The notes below the pieces were generated by a model, which was not told where the DNA came from, did no database searches, and saw nothing but the letters and a program-made list of their open reading frames with translations. The position numbers were made by a program, and so were the translations under genes. Positions 1 through 7,400 of a DNA stretch of 58,104 nt are shown here, piece by piece; position 1 is the first letter of the stretch, and the number at the start of each line of letters is the position of its first letter. Source of the stretch: an uncultured bacterium (GTDB lineage: Bacteria; Bacillota; Clostridia; Oscillospirales; Oscillospiraceae); NCBI GenBank assembly GCA_947643715.1, contig CANRXB010000014.1, forward strand, positions 1 through 58,104. The letters run 5' to 3'.

Positions 1-9
1 CGCTCAAAT

Positions 10-37
10 GGACCGGCGCGGATGCGCCGGTCCTTTT
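10..37. terminator. Rho-independent terminator hairpin
   Basis: A perfect 10-bp stem (10-19 with 24-33) closes a GGAT loop and is followed on the plus strand by TTTT. On the minus strand the tail is only ATTTG. It can end a plus-strand transcript entering from the left, and may also stop the ABC exporter transcript that ends at 104. Confidence 0.75.
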
Positions 38-103
38 GATATCTCTGGGGCCTGTGTGCCGCCGCAAGGTCCGCTCTCACGTTCCTCTTTTCCCTGTGCG
101 GAC

Positions 104-1729
104 CTATACGCCGGTTCGAGCCGGTACGGGCTCCAGACAGTACACGCCGTCGAACTGGGCTTTGCGCTCTGGAGACAGGTGGTGGCTGACCAGGATCAGG
201 GTCAGATCTGGGTTGGCCAGCAGGCTCCTTTCCACGATGTCCGCATTCTTCTGGTCCAGGGCGCTGGTGCCCTCGTCCACCAAAAGGATGGATCGGTCGT
301 GGATCAATGCGCGCGCGATGGCCACCCTCTGCCTTTGTCCGCCGGAGAGCTCGCTGCCGCCCTCGCCCACGATGGTATCCAGGCCGTTCGGCATGGCGGC
401 GAGGTCGCCTGCGAGGGCGCTTTCCCGCAGCGCCTTGTCCATCTGCTCGTCGGTGAACGTGCCGCCCAGGGTGATGTTGTCCCGGATGGTGGAGTCGAAC
501 AGGAACACGTTCTGTTCGATGTAGCTCATCTGCTGCTGGAGCTGCTCCGGGGTGTATCCCTTGGCGTCTTTGGAATCGAAGCGGATGGTCCCGCTGTAGT
601 CGGGCAGCCAGCCCAGCAGCAGCTTCAGCAGAGTGGACTTCCCGCAGCCGGAAGGGCCGGTGAGCGCGTACTTGCCGCCCTTCTGGAAGCGTATGGACAG
701 GTCTTGCAGGATGGGCTTCTCGCCGTATTGGAAGCTGAGATCTTCGATCGTGATGGCGTCCCGCAGTGGCTGGATGGCGGCGTCGGCCTGGCTGCCGCGC
801 GGGGATGTCCCCGCCAGCCCATCGATTCGGTCGATCAGCGGTCTCGATCCCTTCAGCATGGGAAGGAATTGCAGGATCGAACTGAAATTTGCGCAGAAGC
901 TGCCGTTGAGGCCGACGAACACCGTCAATGCGCCGATCGATAGCTTCCCGAACAGCACCATATAGCAGGCCATCACCAGGATGCAGGCTTGCCCCAACAG
1001 GCTGAAGAACTGTCCCATACCTTCGGCGAAGGAGGCGGTGACGTAGTAGCGATATTCGCTCCGCTTCAATTCGCCGACACACTGATCGAATTTCTGGTCG
1101 ATCTGCCCCTGGATGCCGAAGGAACGGATGACGCCATGGCCGGAAAAGGCTTCCGCCATCTGGGTATTCAGGGCAGACAGCGCTTTGGAGCGGCGGTGCT
1201 GACATTTGCCCACCGATCTGCCCATGAGGAACGGGATCGCAGCGATCAAGACAGCAAAGATCGTGGCGCAGATCGCGATCAGGGGTTGGTAATACAGCAT
1301 GAGGATGAGGCTGCGGATCATGCCGACGATCACGAAGAACGACAGGCACAGCGGGGTGATATAGGTGGAAAGCAGCAGCTCCAGGTCGTTCGTCAGGGCG
1401 GATATGTAATCGGAAGTGGTTTGGGAGACAAAATCTTGATAGGATCTGTTTATGATGCCGGAAAAAACCTGGACCCGGATGCCGTTGACTAGTTTGCTGA
1501 CGAACACGTGCATGGACACATTGTAGACCACGAACATGGCGGCCTCCAGGACGCCGTATCCCACCAGCCATAGGGCGCAAAGGCCCACAGAGTCGATGTC
1601 TTGGGCGGTCACACGATCGATCAGGTCCTGGCGAAGCAGCGTAGAGATCAGGGAAACCACATTGAACAGCACAGCAGTAAGGCTCATGAAGAGAAGGGCT
1701 TTTTTCTGAGCGAAAATGTAACGATCCAT
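104..1729 (-). CDS. ABC transporter, fused permease/ATP-binding protein (exporter type)
   Basis: A 541-aa half-transporter of the ABCB/MsbA type, which would work as a dimer in the membrane to export an unknown substrate. The N-terminal ~300 residues hold five to six hydrophobic segments. The C-terminal nucleotide-binding domain starts near residue 330 and has Walker A (GPSGCGKST), the signature LSGGQRQR, Walker B ILLVDE followed by the D-loop SALD, and the H-loop His in SHH. The Met at 1729 is chosen over an upstream one at 1759 because AAGGGAG lies 9 nt before it. Only one half-transporter is visible, so it is either a homodimer or its partner lies elsewhere. Substrate (peptide, lipid or drug) cannot be read from the sequence. 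Confidence 0.88.
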   Translation of the reverse strand: MDRYIFAQKKALLFMSLTAVLFNVVSLISTLLRQDLIDRVTAQDIDSVGLCALWLVGYGVLEAAMFVVYNVSMHVFVSKLVNGIRVQVFSGIINRSYQDFVSQTTSDYISALTNDLELLLSTYITPLCLSFFVIVGMIRSLILMLYYQPLIAICATIFAVLIAAIPFLMGRSVGKCQHRRSKALSALNTQMAEAFSGHGVIRSFGIQGQIDQKFDQCVGELKRSEYRYYVTASFAEGMGQFFSLLGQACILVMACYMVLFGKLSIGALTVFVGLNGSFCANFSSILQFLPMLKGSRPLIDRIDGLAGTSPRGSQADAAIQPLRDAITIEDLSFQYGEKPILQDLSIRFQKGGKYALTGPSGCGKSTLLKLLLGWLPDYSGTIRFDSKDAKGYTPEQLQQQMSYIEQNVFLFDSTIRDNITLGGTFTDEQMDKALRESALAGDLAAMPNGLDTIVGEGGSELSGGQRQRVAIARALIHDRSILLVDEGTSALDQKNADIVERSLLANPDLTLILVSHHLSPERKAQFDGVYCLEPVPARTGV

Positions 1730-2032
1730 TTCATCGACTCCCTTTTGTGGACTGAGCATCCTGCCGTCGGACGATCTGCCGGGCCAGGACCGTTTCCTCC
1801 GATCCGACCGGAAGCTGTGCGCTCGGCTCTCTCGACGTCCCGATCCCTATCGTCTGGGGGCGGACGGGGCCATCGGTCCGTTTATGATGCATAGCGCTGC
1901 TTCCTTAGGCGGATCGCCGTTGACCGGGCGTCCCTCCTGCGGCGGCTGGGCATGATAGAGGGCCTGCGCTGGAGGGCTGGGGACATGCCGTCGCCGCTCC
2001 GGCGAACGATGTGTGGACTTTGTGGATGAAAA
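1730..2032. other. Intergenic region between divergent genes, no gene seen
   Basis: About 300 bases between the ABC exporter (-) and the small gene at 2086 (+). It holds short GC hairpins, for example CGGAC pairing with GTCCG around 1870, but no ORF with a ribosome site. The minus-strand promoter of the exporter must lie here but I could not pick it out. Confidence 0.5.
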
Positions 2033-2061
2033 TTGCTTTCCCGCCTCCGGCGTGATATACT
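2033..2061 (+). promoter_or_regulatory. Sigma-A-type promoter of the 2086 gene and prx
   Basis: TTGCTT at 2033-2038 and TATACT at 2056-2061, separated by 17 nt. The same two hexamers with the same spacing occur before polA. Confidence 0.65.
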
Positions 2062-2085
2062 TTGTCGCAGAAAGGAGTGACTGCC

Positions 2086-2247
2086 ATGGAGCCAGTCTAT
2101 TACACCATCACCGCCATCGATGGCGACTATGCCCGCATGATCAGCGACGCTGGCGTGGAGAACCAGGTGGCCATGTTCCTGCTGCCGGAGGGCGCCGATG
2201 TGGGCCGCCGTCTGGTGCGGGAGGGCCTGGAATGGGCCCTGCTCTGA
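2086..2247 (+). CDS. Small conserved-looking protein, 53 aa, unknown function
   Basis: Starts at ATG 2086, 7 nt after AAAGGAG. The acidic product begins MEPVYYTITAIDGDYA and contains VAMFLLPEGADVG, a pattern of a small beta-rich domain; I recall similar tiny proteins in gut Clostridia but know no function. It shares a promoter with the peroxiredoxin gene 31 nt downstream, so the two are probably one transcript. It is cytoplasmic, with no signal or membrane segment. Confidence is in its being a gene, not in a role. Confidence 0.7.
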   Translation: MEPVYYTITAIDGDYARMISDAGVENQVAMFLLPEGADVGRRLVREGLEWALL

Positions 2248-2278
2248 AAAACTGACGATCGAAAAGGAGGAACACGAT

Positions 2279-2743
2279 ATGTTGGAAGTCGGGACCAAAG
2301 CACCGGGCTTCACGCTGCCCGATCGGAACGGCGAGCCGGTCTCCCTGTCGGACTTCGCGGGGAAGAGGGTGGTGCTGTATTTCTACCCCCGGGACAACAC
2401 CCCCGGCTGCACCCGTCAAGCCTGCGCCTTCGCCGGGGCCTATGAGGAGTTCGAGCGGCTCGGCGCGGTGGTCATCGGGATCAGCAAGGACTCCGCGGCC
2501 TCCCACAAGAAGTTCGCAGAGAAGAACGGTCTGCCCTTCATCCTGCTCTCCGACCCGGAGCTGACCGCCATCCAGGACTACGGTGTGTGGCAGGAGAAAA
2601 AGCTGTACGGCAAGGTGAGCATGGGCGTGGTGCGCTCCACCTTCGTCATCGACGGGAACGGCACGATCGAAAAGGTGATGCCCAAGGTGAAGCCGGACAC
2701 CAACGCGGCGGAGGTGTTGGCCTACCTAAAAGGGGAGGGATGA
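2279..2743 (+). CDS. bcp: Thioredoxin-dependent peroxiredoxin, PrxQ/Bcp type
   Basis: A 154-aa thiol peroxidase that reduces H2O2 and organic peroxides with electrons from thioredoxin. The AhpC/TSA fold runs the full length. The peroxidatic Cys44 sits in TPGCTRQAC and Cys49, five residues on, is the resolving cysteine, the C-x4-C pattern of atypical 2-Cys PrxQ. The start at 2279 follows AAAAGGAGG by 7 nt. Its neighbour across a convergent hairpin is yaaA, another peroxide-response gene, so the two form an oxidative stress pair by position even though they are on opposite strands. Confidence 0.93.
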   Translation: MLEVGTKAPGFTLPDRNGEPVSLSDFAGKRVVLYFYPRDNTPGCTRQACAFAGAYEEFERLGAVVIGISKDSAASHKKFAEKNGLPFILLSDPELTAIQDYGVWQEKKLYGKVSMGVVRSTFVIDGNGTIEKVMPKVKPDTNAAEVLAYLKGEG

Positions 2744-2752
2744 GCTGGAACG

Positions 2753-2780
2753 GGGCTCCCGCGGCCTGCGGGGCCCCGCC
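2753..2780. terminator. Hairpin between convergent prx and yaaA
   Basis: CGGGGC pairs with GCCCCG and, after one bulged base, CCCGC with GCGGG, giving an 11-bp bulged stem. There is no T-run on either side, so it is a weak terminator candidate. Confidence 0.35.
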
Positions 2781-2782
2781 CG

Positions 2783-3532
2783 CTATGGAGCGGACCGCAA
2801 GAACACGTCATGATCCTCCGACGACAGCTCTTCCCGGAACCGATACCCGAGCTGGTCGAAGCCCCGGACGTCCGCCCGGTCCGTGACGCCGTTTTCCGCC
2901 AGCCAGCGGACCATCTGCCCCCGGGCCATCTTGCACATAGTGCCCTTTTCGACGACCTTGCCGTTTTTCCACTCTCCAAAGGTGCAGGTGACGAGGCGGA
3001 CGTCCTTTGGCAGATGGGGCGCCACCGCCCGGCCATACTCCTTGGAGGCCAGGTCCAGCACGAGATCCGTCTCATCGGCCAGCTTTTTTGCCAGGCTGCC
3101 GCTCCAAAATCCGTACAGATCCTTACATCCGTCCGCCGCCAGCCGGGCCTGCATCTCCAGCCGGTAGGGGACCACGCCGTCGAAGGGCCTCAGCAGGCCG
3201 TAGAAGCCGGACAAGATGCGCAGATGCTCCCGCAGATAGTCCAGTTGGACGCTCTCCATCACCCTTGGGGCCATGTATCGGTACTGGATGCCCTCATAGG
3301 CCAGGACGGCGGGGGTGAGGCGGCGGCGCAGGTCCATGTCAGCCAGCCGCTCTATGTTCTGTTTGGCGATGGCGTCATTGCACTTCCAGAGTGTCTGCAA
3401 CTCCTGGGGGGACATCCTCTGCAGACCGGCCTTCAGCCGCTCTGTGCGCTCCAAAAAGGCGGGCAGGCCCTCTGCGGGGAAGCTGTCCGTGTCCACCACC
3501 ATCTTCTTGGCAGGGGAAATGATGATACGCAT
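2783..3532 (-). CDS. yaaA: Peroxide stress protein YaaA (DUF328/UPF0246)
   Basis: A 249-aa protein beginning MRIIISPAKKM, the hallmark of the YaaA family, and collinear with it to the C-terminus (QDV-like FLRSAP end). In E. coli YaaA limits intracellular iron during H2O2 stress and has been reported to bind DNA; here the role is carried over by family. The start has GAAGGAGG 8 nt upstream. It is the third gene of a minus-strand group with def and the DUF6933-like gene, 3 nt after the latter. Confidence 0.9.
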   Translation of the reverse strand: MRIIISPAKKMVVDTDSFPAEGLPAFLERTERLKAGLQRMSPQELQTLWKCNDAIAKQNIERLADMDLRRRLTPAVLAYEGIQYRYMAPRVMESVQLDYLREHLRILSGFYGLLRPFDGVVPYRLEMQARLAADGCKDLYGFWSGSLAKKLADETDLVLDLASKEYGRAVAPHLPKDVRLVTCTFGEWKNGKVVEKGTMCKMARGQMVRWLAENGVTDRADVRGFDQLGYRFREELSSEDHDVFLRSAP

Positions 3533-3535
3533 GGA

Positions 3536-4063
3536 TCAAGCCTCCTTCAAGATCTGGGCCAGCCGTTCCGACGCCGGGCCCAGCCCGTCGTGATACGCGC
3601 ATCGGCTGGGCTTGCCGTTGACGAACTGGTCCAGCAGGGGCTGGCTCCGGGTGGTCTCGTCCAGGAGCAGCTCGGCGGCCATCACATCGTCCCAGGCCCG
3701 GTTGAGGAAAGCCACCTCTCGCCGCCCGTGGGTCCTAGTGTACCGTGAGCCACCTGAGCCGCACAGGCGTCCCGCCGCGTCCGGCGAAGATCCGGCGGCG
3801 GACAGGCTGCGGGCCAGGCCGTCCCGGAAGGCGTCCGGCAAGTGCTCCCGATCGAAGGGGCTCAGGCCGTACAGGACGAAAGCGTACCGGCTGTGGCAGT
3901 GGACCGCCAGCAGGGAGGGACGCCCCCGCAGGGGGATGACGTGGAGGTCCCAGCACATGCGGCGGTCCGGCTCCTGTCCATAGGGCGGGGACCTCATCCC
4001 CAGGTGACGCTGGAGGGGGATGGTCAGGCCCAGCTCTATGGGCCCGTCAAATGAGGATGCCAT
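3536..4063 (-). CDS. DUF6933-like hypothetical protein
   Basis: A 175-aa cytoplasmic protein. The layout fits DUF6933: a beta segment containing a Trp-rich strand (CWDLHVIPLRGR), a hydrophobic strand (YAFVLYGL), an amphipathic helix, then a C-terminal part with VAFLNRAWDDV and a closing helix. Function unknown. The ATG overlaps the 3' end of def by 17 nt and has no clear ribosome site, so it is probably translated by coupling to def. A later start is possible. The family call is from memory of the pattern and is moderate. Confidence 0.6.
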   Translation of the reverse strand: MASSFDGPIELGLTIPLQRHLGMRSPPYGQEPDRRMCWDLHVIPLRGRPSLLAVHCHSRYAFVLYGLSPFDREHLPDAFRDGLARSLSAAGSSPDAAGRLCGSGGSRYTRTHGRREVAFLNRAWDDVMAAELLLDETTRSQPLLDQFVNGKPSRCAYHDGLGPASERLAQILKEA

Positions 4064-4457
4064 CGCAGTGGTCGATCTCGTGCTGGACGATCTGGGCCGT
4101 CCAGCCGGTGAAGGTCTTGTATCGGAGCTGGAACCTCTCGTTCCGGTACTGCACCTTGATGGACCGCCAACGCTTGGCCGGGCGGACGCCGGGCAGGGAC
4201 AGACAGCCCTCCTGGGCCTGATACGGTCCGGACTTTTTCACGATCTCCGGATCGAACATGACCATGTACTTGCCCTCGTGGTCAAAGACGATGGCCCGCT
4301 TGTTCACGCCGATCATGTTGGCCGCCATGCCCACGCAGCCGTCCCGGTGGGCGGCCAGGGTGTCCAGCAGATCCTGGGCCAGAGGCAGGTCCTCCGGTCC
4401 GGCAGGCTCCGCCTTTTGGGCGAGGAACGCCTGGTCCCGCACGATCTCTCGTACCAT
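4047..4457 (-). CDS. def: Peptide deformylase-like protein (variant motif I)
   Basis: A 136-aa metal-dependent hydrolase of the peptide deformylase family, which removes the formyl group from nascent N-terminal fMet. Motif II EGCLS (Cys85 metal ligand) and motif III HEIDH (His126, Glu127, His130) are intact. Motif I, normally GxGLAAxQ, reads CVGMAANM: the first Gly is Cys41 and the catalytic Gln is Met48. The protein stops six residues after motif III, shorter than housekeeping deformylases. The ATG at 4457 has AGGAG 8 nt upstream; longer versions of the frame lack a ribosome site. It may be a specialised second copy rather than the housekeeping enzyme. Confidence 0.85.
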   Translation of the reverse strand: MVREIVRDQAFLAQKAEPAGPEDLPLAQDLLDTLAAHRDGCVGMAANMIGVNKRAIVFDHEGKYMVMFDPEIVKKSGPYQAQEGCLSLPGVRPAKRWRSIKVQYRNERFQLRYKTFTGWTAQIVQHEIDHCDGILI

Positions 4458-4510
4458 GATGTCATCTCCTGAAATATCGCCGCCGGACGGCTTCCCGTGA
4501 CGGCCGATCT

Positions 4511-4534
4511 GTGGTATACTCATTACGATACCAC
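4511..4534. promoter_or_regulatory. Operator-like inverted repeat overlapping a -10 box
   Basis: GTGGTAT (4511-4517) and ATACCAC (4528-4534) are perfect inverted repeats 10 bp apart, i.e. half-sites one helical turn plus apart. A TATACT -10 box (4515-4520) for the plus-strand gene lies inside. The site sits between def (-) and the small acidic gene (+), so one repressor could control both. Confidence 0.5.
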
Positions 4535-4557
4535 AAAGCGCGCTGGGAGGCAATGTG

Positions 4558-4848
4558 ATGATCGACTTTTTCAAGAAACTGATGGAGCAGGCCCTGGACC
4601 TCGGATCGACGGTGCGCTTCACCCGGCGCGACGGGGAATGGTATGCCGCGCTGGGCGAGGAGCTGGACAGCCTGACGCCGGCGGAGCTGGAGGGCTACCG
4701 GGACGAGCTGGAGGCGCGTTTGCGGGACATGGACGACGATGAGCCGGAGGACATGGCCGGGGAGGCGTTCGAGGCATGGGCGGACGCTCACGAGAGCCTG
4801 GAGGACCTGCTCAGCGAGGCGGAGGACCGGCTGGACGAGCTGATGTGA
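4558..4848 (+). CDS. Small acidic protein, 96 aa, unknown function
   Basis: The ATG at 4558 lies 7 nt after GGGAGG; a GTG one codon earlier is possible. The product is strongly acidic and mostly helical, with a run of Glu/Asp from residue 48 to the end (DMDDDEPEDM, LSEAEDRLDELM). A basic, strand-like segment (VRFTRRDGEWYAA) lies near residue 20. No known family recognised. It lies directly under an inverted-repeat operator and 67 nt before the SIMPL gene, with which it may be co-transcribed. Confidence 0.65.
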   Translation: MIDFFKKLMEQALDLGSTVRFTRRDGEWYAALGEELDSLTPAELEGYRDELEARLRDMDDDEPEDMAGEAFEAWADAHESLEDLLSEAEDRLDELM

Positions 4849-4915
4849 GGAGGCGGCGGACGAGGCGATCTTTCGAAAACTGCGAGATCATGATGAATGA
4901 CAGGAGGACCTGGGA

Positions 4916-5581
4916 ATGACAAAGACGATCACCGTGAAGGGCGTGGGCAGCGTGTCCGTAAAGCCGGACCACATCATCCTGACGCTGTCCATCACAGAGA
5001 AGGACATGGACTACGAGGCGGCGATGGAGGGGGCCGCCAAGCGGATATCCAAGCTGGAGGCGGCGGCGATGGCGGCGGGCTTCGAGAAGGGCGCGCTCAA
5101 GACCCTCAGCTTCAACGTGGATACCCGGTATGAGAGCGTGAGGGACGGCGACGGGAACTATCAGAGCGTGTTCGCCGGGTACGCCTGTTCTTACCGGCTC
5201 AAGCTGGCCTTCGACCTCGACAACGAACGGCTGGCGGCGGTCTTGACCGCGGTCGCTGCCAGCGGCGCCGAACCGGAGCTGGGCATCGCCTTCACCGTGA
5301 AGGACCCGGCCAAGGTGGACGAGGAGCTGCTGGCCAGCGCGGCGGCCAATGCCCGAGAGAAGGCGCAGGTGCTCTGCGCCGCTTCCGGGGTGGGGCTGGG
5401 GGAGCTGCTCAGCATCGACTACGATTGGGACGAACTGCGTATCGTGTCCAAGACCCGCTATGAGGTGGCGGACGCCGCCATGCCCATGATGGCGGCGGGA
5501 AAGCGCAGCGTGCCGGAGATCGAGCCGGACGACATCGACCTGCACGACACAGCCGCGTTCGTTTGGGAGATCAGGGGCTGA
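4916..5581 (+). CDS. SIMPL domain protein (DUF541)
   Basis: A 221-aa protein starting MTKTITVKGVGSVSVKPD, the conserved opening of the SIMPL/DUF541 family (E. coli YggE, Brucella BP26). The family folds into channel-like oligomers and is loosely tied to oxidative stress; its molecular role is unsettled. Unlike YggE there is no signal peptide, so this version is cytoplasmic, as is common in Clostridia. The start is 9 nt after AGGAGG. Confidence 0.85.
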   Translation: MTKTITVKGVGSVSVKPDHIILTLSITEKDMDYEAAMEGAAKRISKLEAAAMAAGFEKGALKTLSFNVDTRYESVRDGDGNYQSVFAGYACSYRLKLAFDLDNERLAAVLTAVAASGAEPELGIAFTVKDPAKVDEELLASAAANAREKAQVLCAASGVGLGELLSIDYDWDELRIVSKTRYEVADAAMPMMAAGKRSVPEIEPDDIDLHDTAAFVWEIRG

Positions 5582-5635
5582 GCGCAGGGCGAGGCCCGTC
5601 CCGGCGGCTTTCCTGGGAAAGATCGCGGAAAAGGC

Positions 5636-5664
5636 TTGCAAAAAACGATCCGCGGGTGTATGAT
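5636..5664 (+). promoter_or_regulatory. Promoter of the thi operon
   Basis: TTGCAA at 5636-5641, 17-nt spacer, TATGAT at 5659-5664. Transcription would start near 5671, just before the riboswitch. Confidence 0.75.
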
Positions 5665-5679
5665 GTCAGCGACAACTGA

Positions 5680-5768
5680 ACAGACGGGAGCTTGTAGTAC
5701 AGGCTGAGAGGAAGGTGCGACCTTCGACCGATGACCTGATTTGGGTAATGCCAACGTAGGGAGACCAG
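5680..5768 (+). ncRNA. TPP riboswitch (THI element)
   Basis: The aptamer carries the two diagnostic pieces of the TPP-binding RNA: CTGAGA (5704-5709) in the pyrimidine-sensing arm, and ACCTGAT (5734-5740) followed by GGGTAATGCCAACGTAGGGA (5743-5762) in the pyrophosphate-sensing arm. It senses thiamine pyrophosphate and represses the downstream thiW-M-E-D-C-N genes. A strong hairpin follows at 5788, so control is probably by transcription termination. Confidence 0.95.
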
Positions 5769-5787
5769 GACAGATGCGTATTTTTTG

Positions 5788-5825
5788 CAGAGGCCACCCG
5801 ATCGGGTGGCCTCTGTTCGTTGTCT
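5788..5825 (+). terminator. Riboswitch-controlled terminator
   Basis: A perfect 12-bp stem (5788-5799 with 5804-5815, GATC loop) followed by the T-rich TTCGTTGTCT. It lies 20 nt after the TPP aptamer and upstream of thiW, the position of an expression platform. Confidence 0.8.
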
Positions 5826-6049
5826 CGGTCTCGTTTGGAAGGAGGTGAGAGCGGCGATCCCGGTGGGATCCGGGCGGGCAGGAGGGGAGCGCCTCATGCC
5901 TTGGATATGACAGCGATGGGAAGCCGTGTTCCGGCGTGAGAGGGAGCCAGTGAGCTCCGACCGACGATCCTGCCGCGGCCAAGGGCCGCGATCCTGGGGG
6001 AGCGACGCTGTCCAAGCCGTTCTCACGACATCCGAAGGAGATCATGATC
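5826..6049 (+). other. Long second half of the thi leader, unassigned structure
   Basis: About 225 nt separate the riboswitch terminator from thiW. The stretch holds AAGGAGGTGA (5839-5848), a full-length anti-16S Shine-Dalgarno with no start codon at a usual distance, and a strong hairpin in which CGCGGCC pairs with GGCCGCG around 5972-5990. I recognise no known riboswitch class and no convincing ORF here. Confidence 0.4.
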
Positions 6050-6562
6050 ATGAGACTCGATCGAACGAAAAAACTTTGCCTCGCCGCCGTCCTGTGCGGG
6101 ACGGCGGTCGCGGGGAGCCTGCTGAGCTTCCCGATCGCCGGGAGCAAGTGCGCCCCGGTGCAGCATATGGTGAACATCCTGTGCGCAGTGCTCCTGGGCC
6201 CCGGCTATGGTGTGGGCGCGGCCTTCACGGCCAGCCTCCTGCGCAACCTGCTGGGGCTGGGCAGTCCTTTGGCGTTCCCCGGCAGCATGTGCGGGGCACT
6301 GCTGTGCGCACTGGCATACCGGAGGACGAAGGGGATCGCGCTGACCCTGGCCGCAGAGGTGCTGGGCACCGCGGTGCTGGGCGGGCTGTGCGCCTATCCG
6401 GTGGCGATCCTGGTGATGGGGCAGAGCACGGGAGAGATCGCCTTTTGGGCCTATGTGATCCCATTCTTCCTCTCCACAGCGGCGGGCGCGGCGCTGTCCG
6501 GACTGCTGCTGGGAGCGCTGAAAAAGACCGGCGTGTTGGAGCGCCTGACGGGGGAGGACTGA
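6050..6562 (+). CDS. thiW: ThiW, substrate-binding (S) component of a thiazole ECF transporter
   Basis: A 170-aa integral membrane protein with five to six hydrophobic segments, opening with a basic MRLDRTKKL and containing the ThiW-typical PIAGSKCAPVQHMVN near residue 30 and SLLRNLLGLGSPLAFPGSMCGALL near residue 65-90. ThiW is the S-component that captures the thiazole moiety of thiamine for an energy-coupling-factor transporter; the shared EcfA/A'/T module is not in this window. The ATG at 6050 is preferred over 6044 because GAAGGAG lies 9 nt before it. First gene under the TPP riboswitch. Confidence 0.9.
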   Translation: MRLDRTKKLCLAAVLCGTAVAGSLLSFPIAGSKCAPVQHMVNILCAVLLGPGYGVGAAFTASLLRNLLGLGSPLAFPGSMCGALLCALAYRRTKGIALTLAAEVLGTAVLGGLCAYPVAILVMGQSTGEIAFWAYVIPFFLSTAAGAALSGLLLGALKKTGVLERLTGED

Positions 6563-6564
6563 CC

Positions 6565-7386
6565 ATGCTGGGAAGATGGCTCGACAGGGTGCGGGAGCGC
6601 CGTCCCCGCATCCATTGCATCACGAACTATGTCACGGCCAACGATTGCGCCAACATCCTGCTGGCCTGCGGCGGCTCGCCGATCATGGCGGACGACGCCG
6701 GAGAGGTGGAGGAGATCGCGGCTTTGTGCGGCGGACTGGTGCTGAACATCGGCACGCTGGATGCCCGCACCGTGCCCGCCATGCTGGCCGCGGGGAGGAG
6801 GTCCAACGCCCTGGGCCACCCGGTGGTGCTGGACCCGGTGGGGGCGGGGGCGTCCGCGCTGAGGACCGGCACCGCCCTGGAGCTGCTGGAGCAGGTGCGT
6901 TTTTCCGTCATCCGGGGGAACATCTCCGAGATCCGGGCCCTGGCCCTGGGAGGCGGCTCCACCCAGGGAGTGGACGCCGACGCAGACGACGCGGTGAGGC
7001 CGGACACATTGGACGAGGCGGTCCACTTCGTCCAGGACTTCGCCCGGAGGACCGGGGCGGCCGTCGCCGTCACCGGGGCCGTCGATATCGTGGCCGACGG
7101 GGAAAAGGCGTACTGCATCTATAACGGCCACCCGATGATGAGCCGCGTCACAGGGACCGGCTGTCAGCTTTCCGCTCTGACGGCGGTTTTCGCCGCCGCC
7201 GCGCCCGGCCACGTCCTGGAGGCGGCCGCCTCCGCCGTGTGCGCCATGGGGGTGTGCGGCGAGCTGGCCCATGAGCGCATGGGGGAGCTGGACGGCAACG
7301 CCGCCTATCGGAGCCATATCATCGACGCGGTGTACCGCTTGGACGGCGAGACGCTGGACCGGCGGGCCGACTATAAGATCCTTTGA
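6565..7386 (+). CDS. thiM: Hydroxyethylthiazole kinase
   Basis: A 273-aa ribokinase-like enzyme that phosphorylates 4-methyl-5-(2-hydroxyethyl)thiazole, the salvage route to the thiazole half of thiamine. Family signatures are PRIHCITNYVTANDCAN near residue 14, VVLDPVGAGAS near 90, the RGN(I)SEI segment near 118, and the C-terminal catalytic VTGTGCQLSALTA near 196. It begins 2 nt after thiW; the ribosome site GGGGGAGG lies in the end of thiW, indicating translational coupling. With ThiW it forms a thiazole uptake and activation pair. Confidence 0.95.
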   Translation: MLGRWLDRVRERRPRIHCITNYVTANDCANILLACGGSPIMADDAGEVEEIAALCGGLVLNIGTLDARTVPAMLAAGRRSNALGHPVVLDPVGAGASALRTGTALELLEQVRFSVIRGNISEIRALALGGGSTQGVDADADDAVRPDTLDEAVHFVQDFARRTGAAVAVTGAVDIVADGEKAYCIYNGHPMMSRVTGTGCQLSALTAVFAAAAPGHVLEAAASAVCAMGVCGELAHERMGELDGNAAYRSHIIDAVYRLDGETLDRRADYKIL

Positions 7387-7400
7387 TGAGGGGGGAGAAC

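Noticed and set aside
1882-2313. Minus-strand frame across the 2086 gene and the prx start
   Set aside because: Covers a good promoter, two ribosome sites and two clear plus-strand starts; product has no motif.
5704-5768. Possibility of a cobalamin or FMN riboswitch rather than TPP
   Set aside because: The CTGAGA and ACCTGAT...GGGTAATGCCAACGTAGGGA elements and the thi genes fix it as TPP; no B12-box or RFN signature is present.
5879-5990. A second known riboswitch in the thi leader
   Set aside because: GGGAGCC and GTGAG pieces recall several classes, but no full consensus could be matched.
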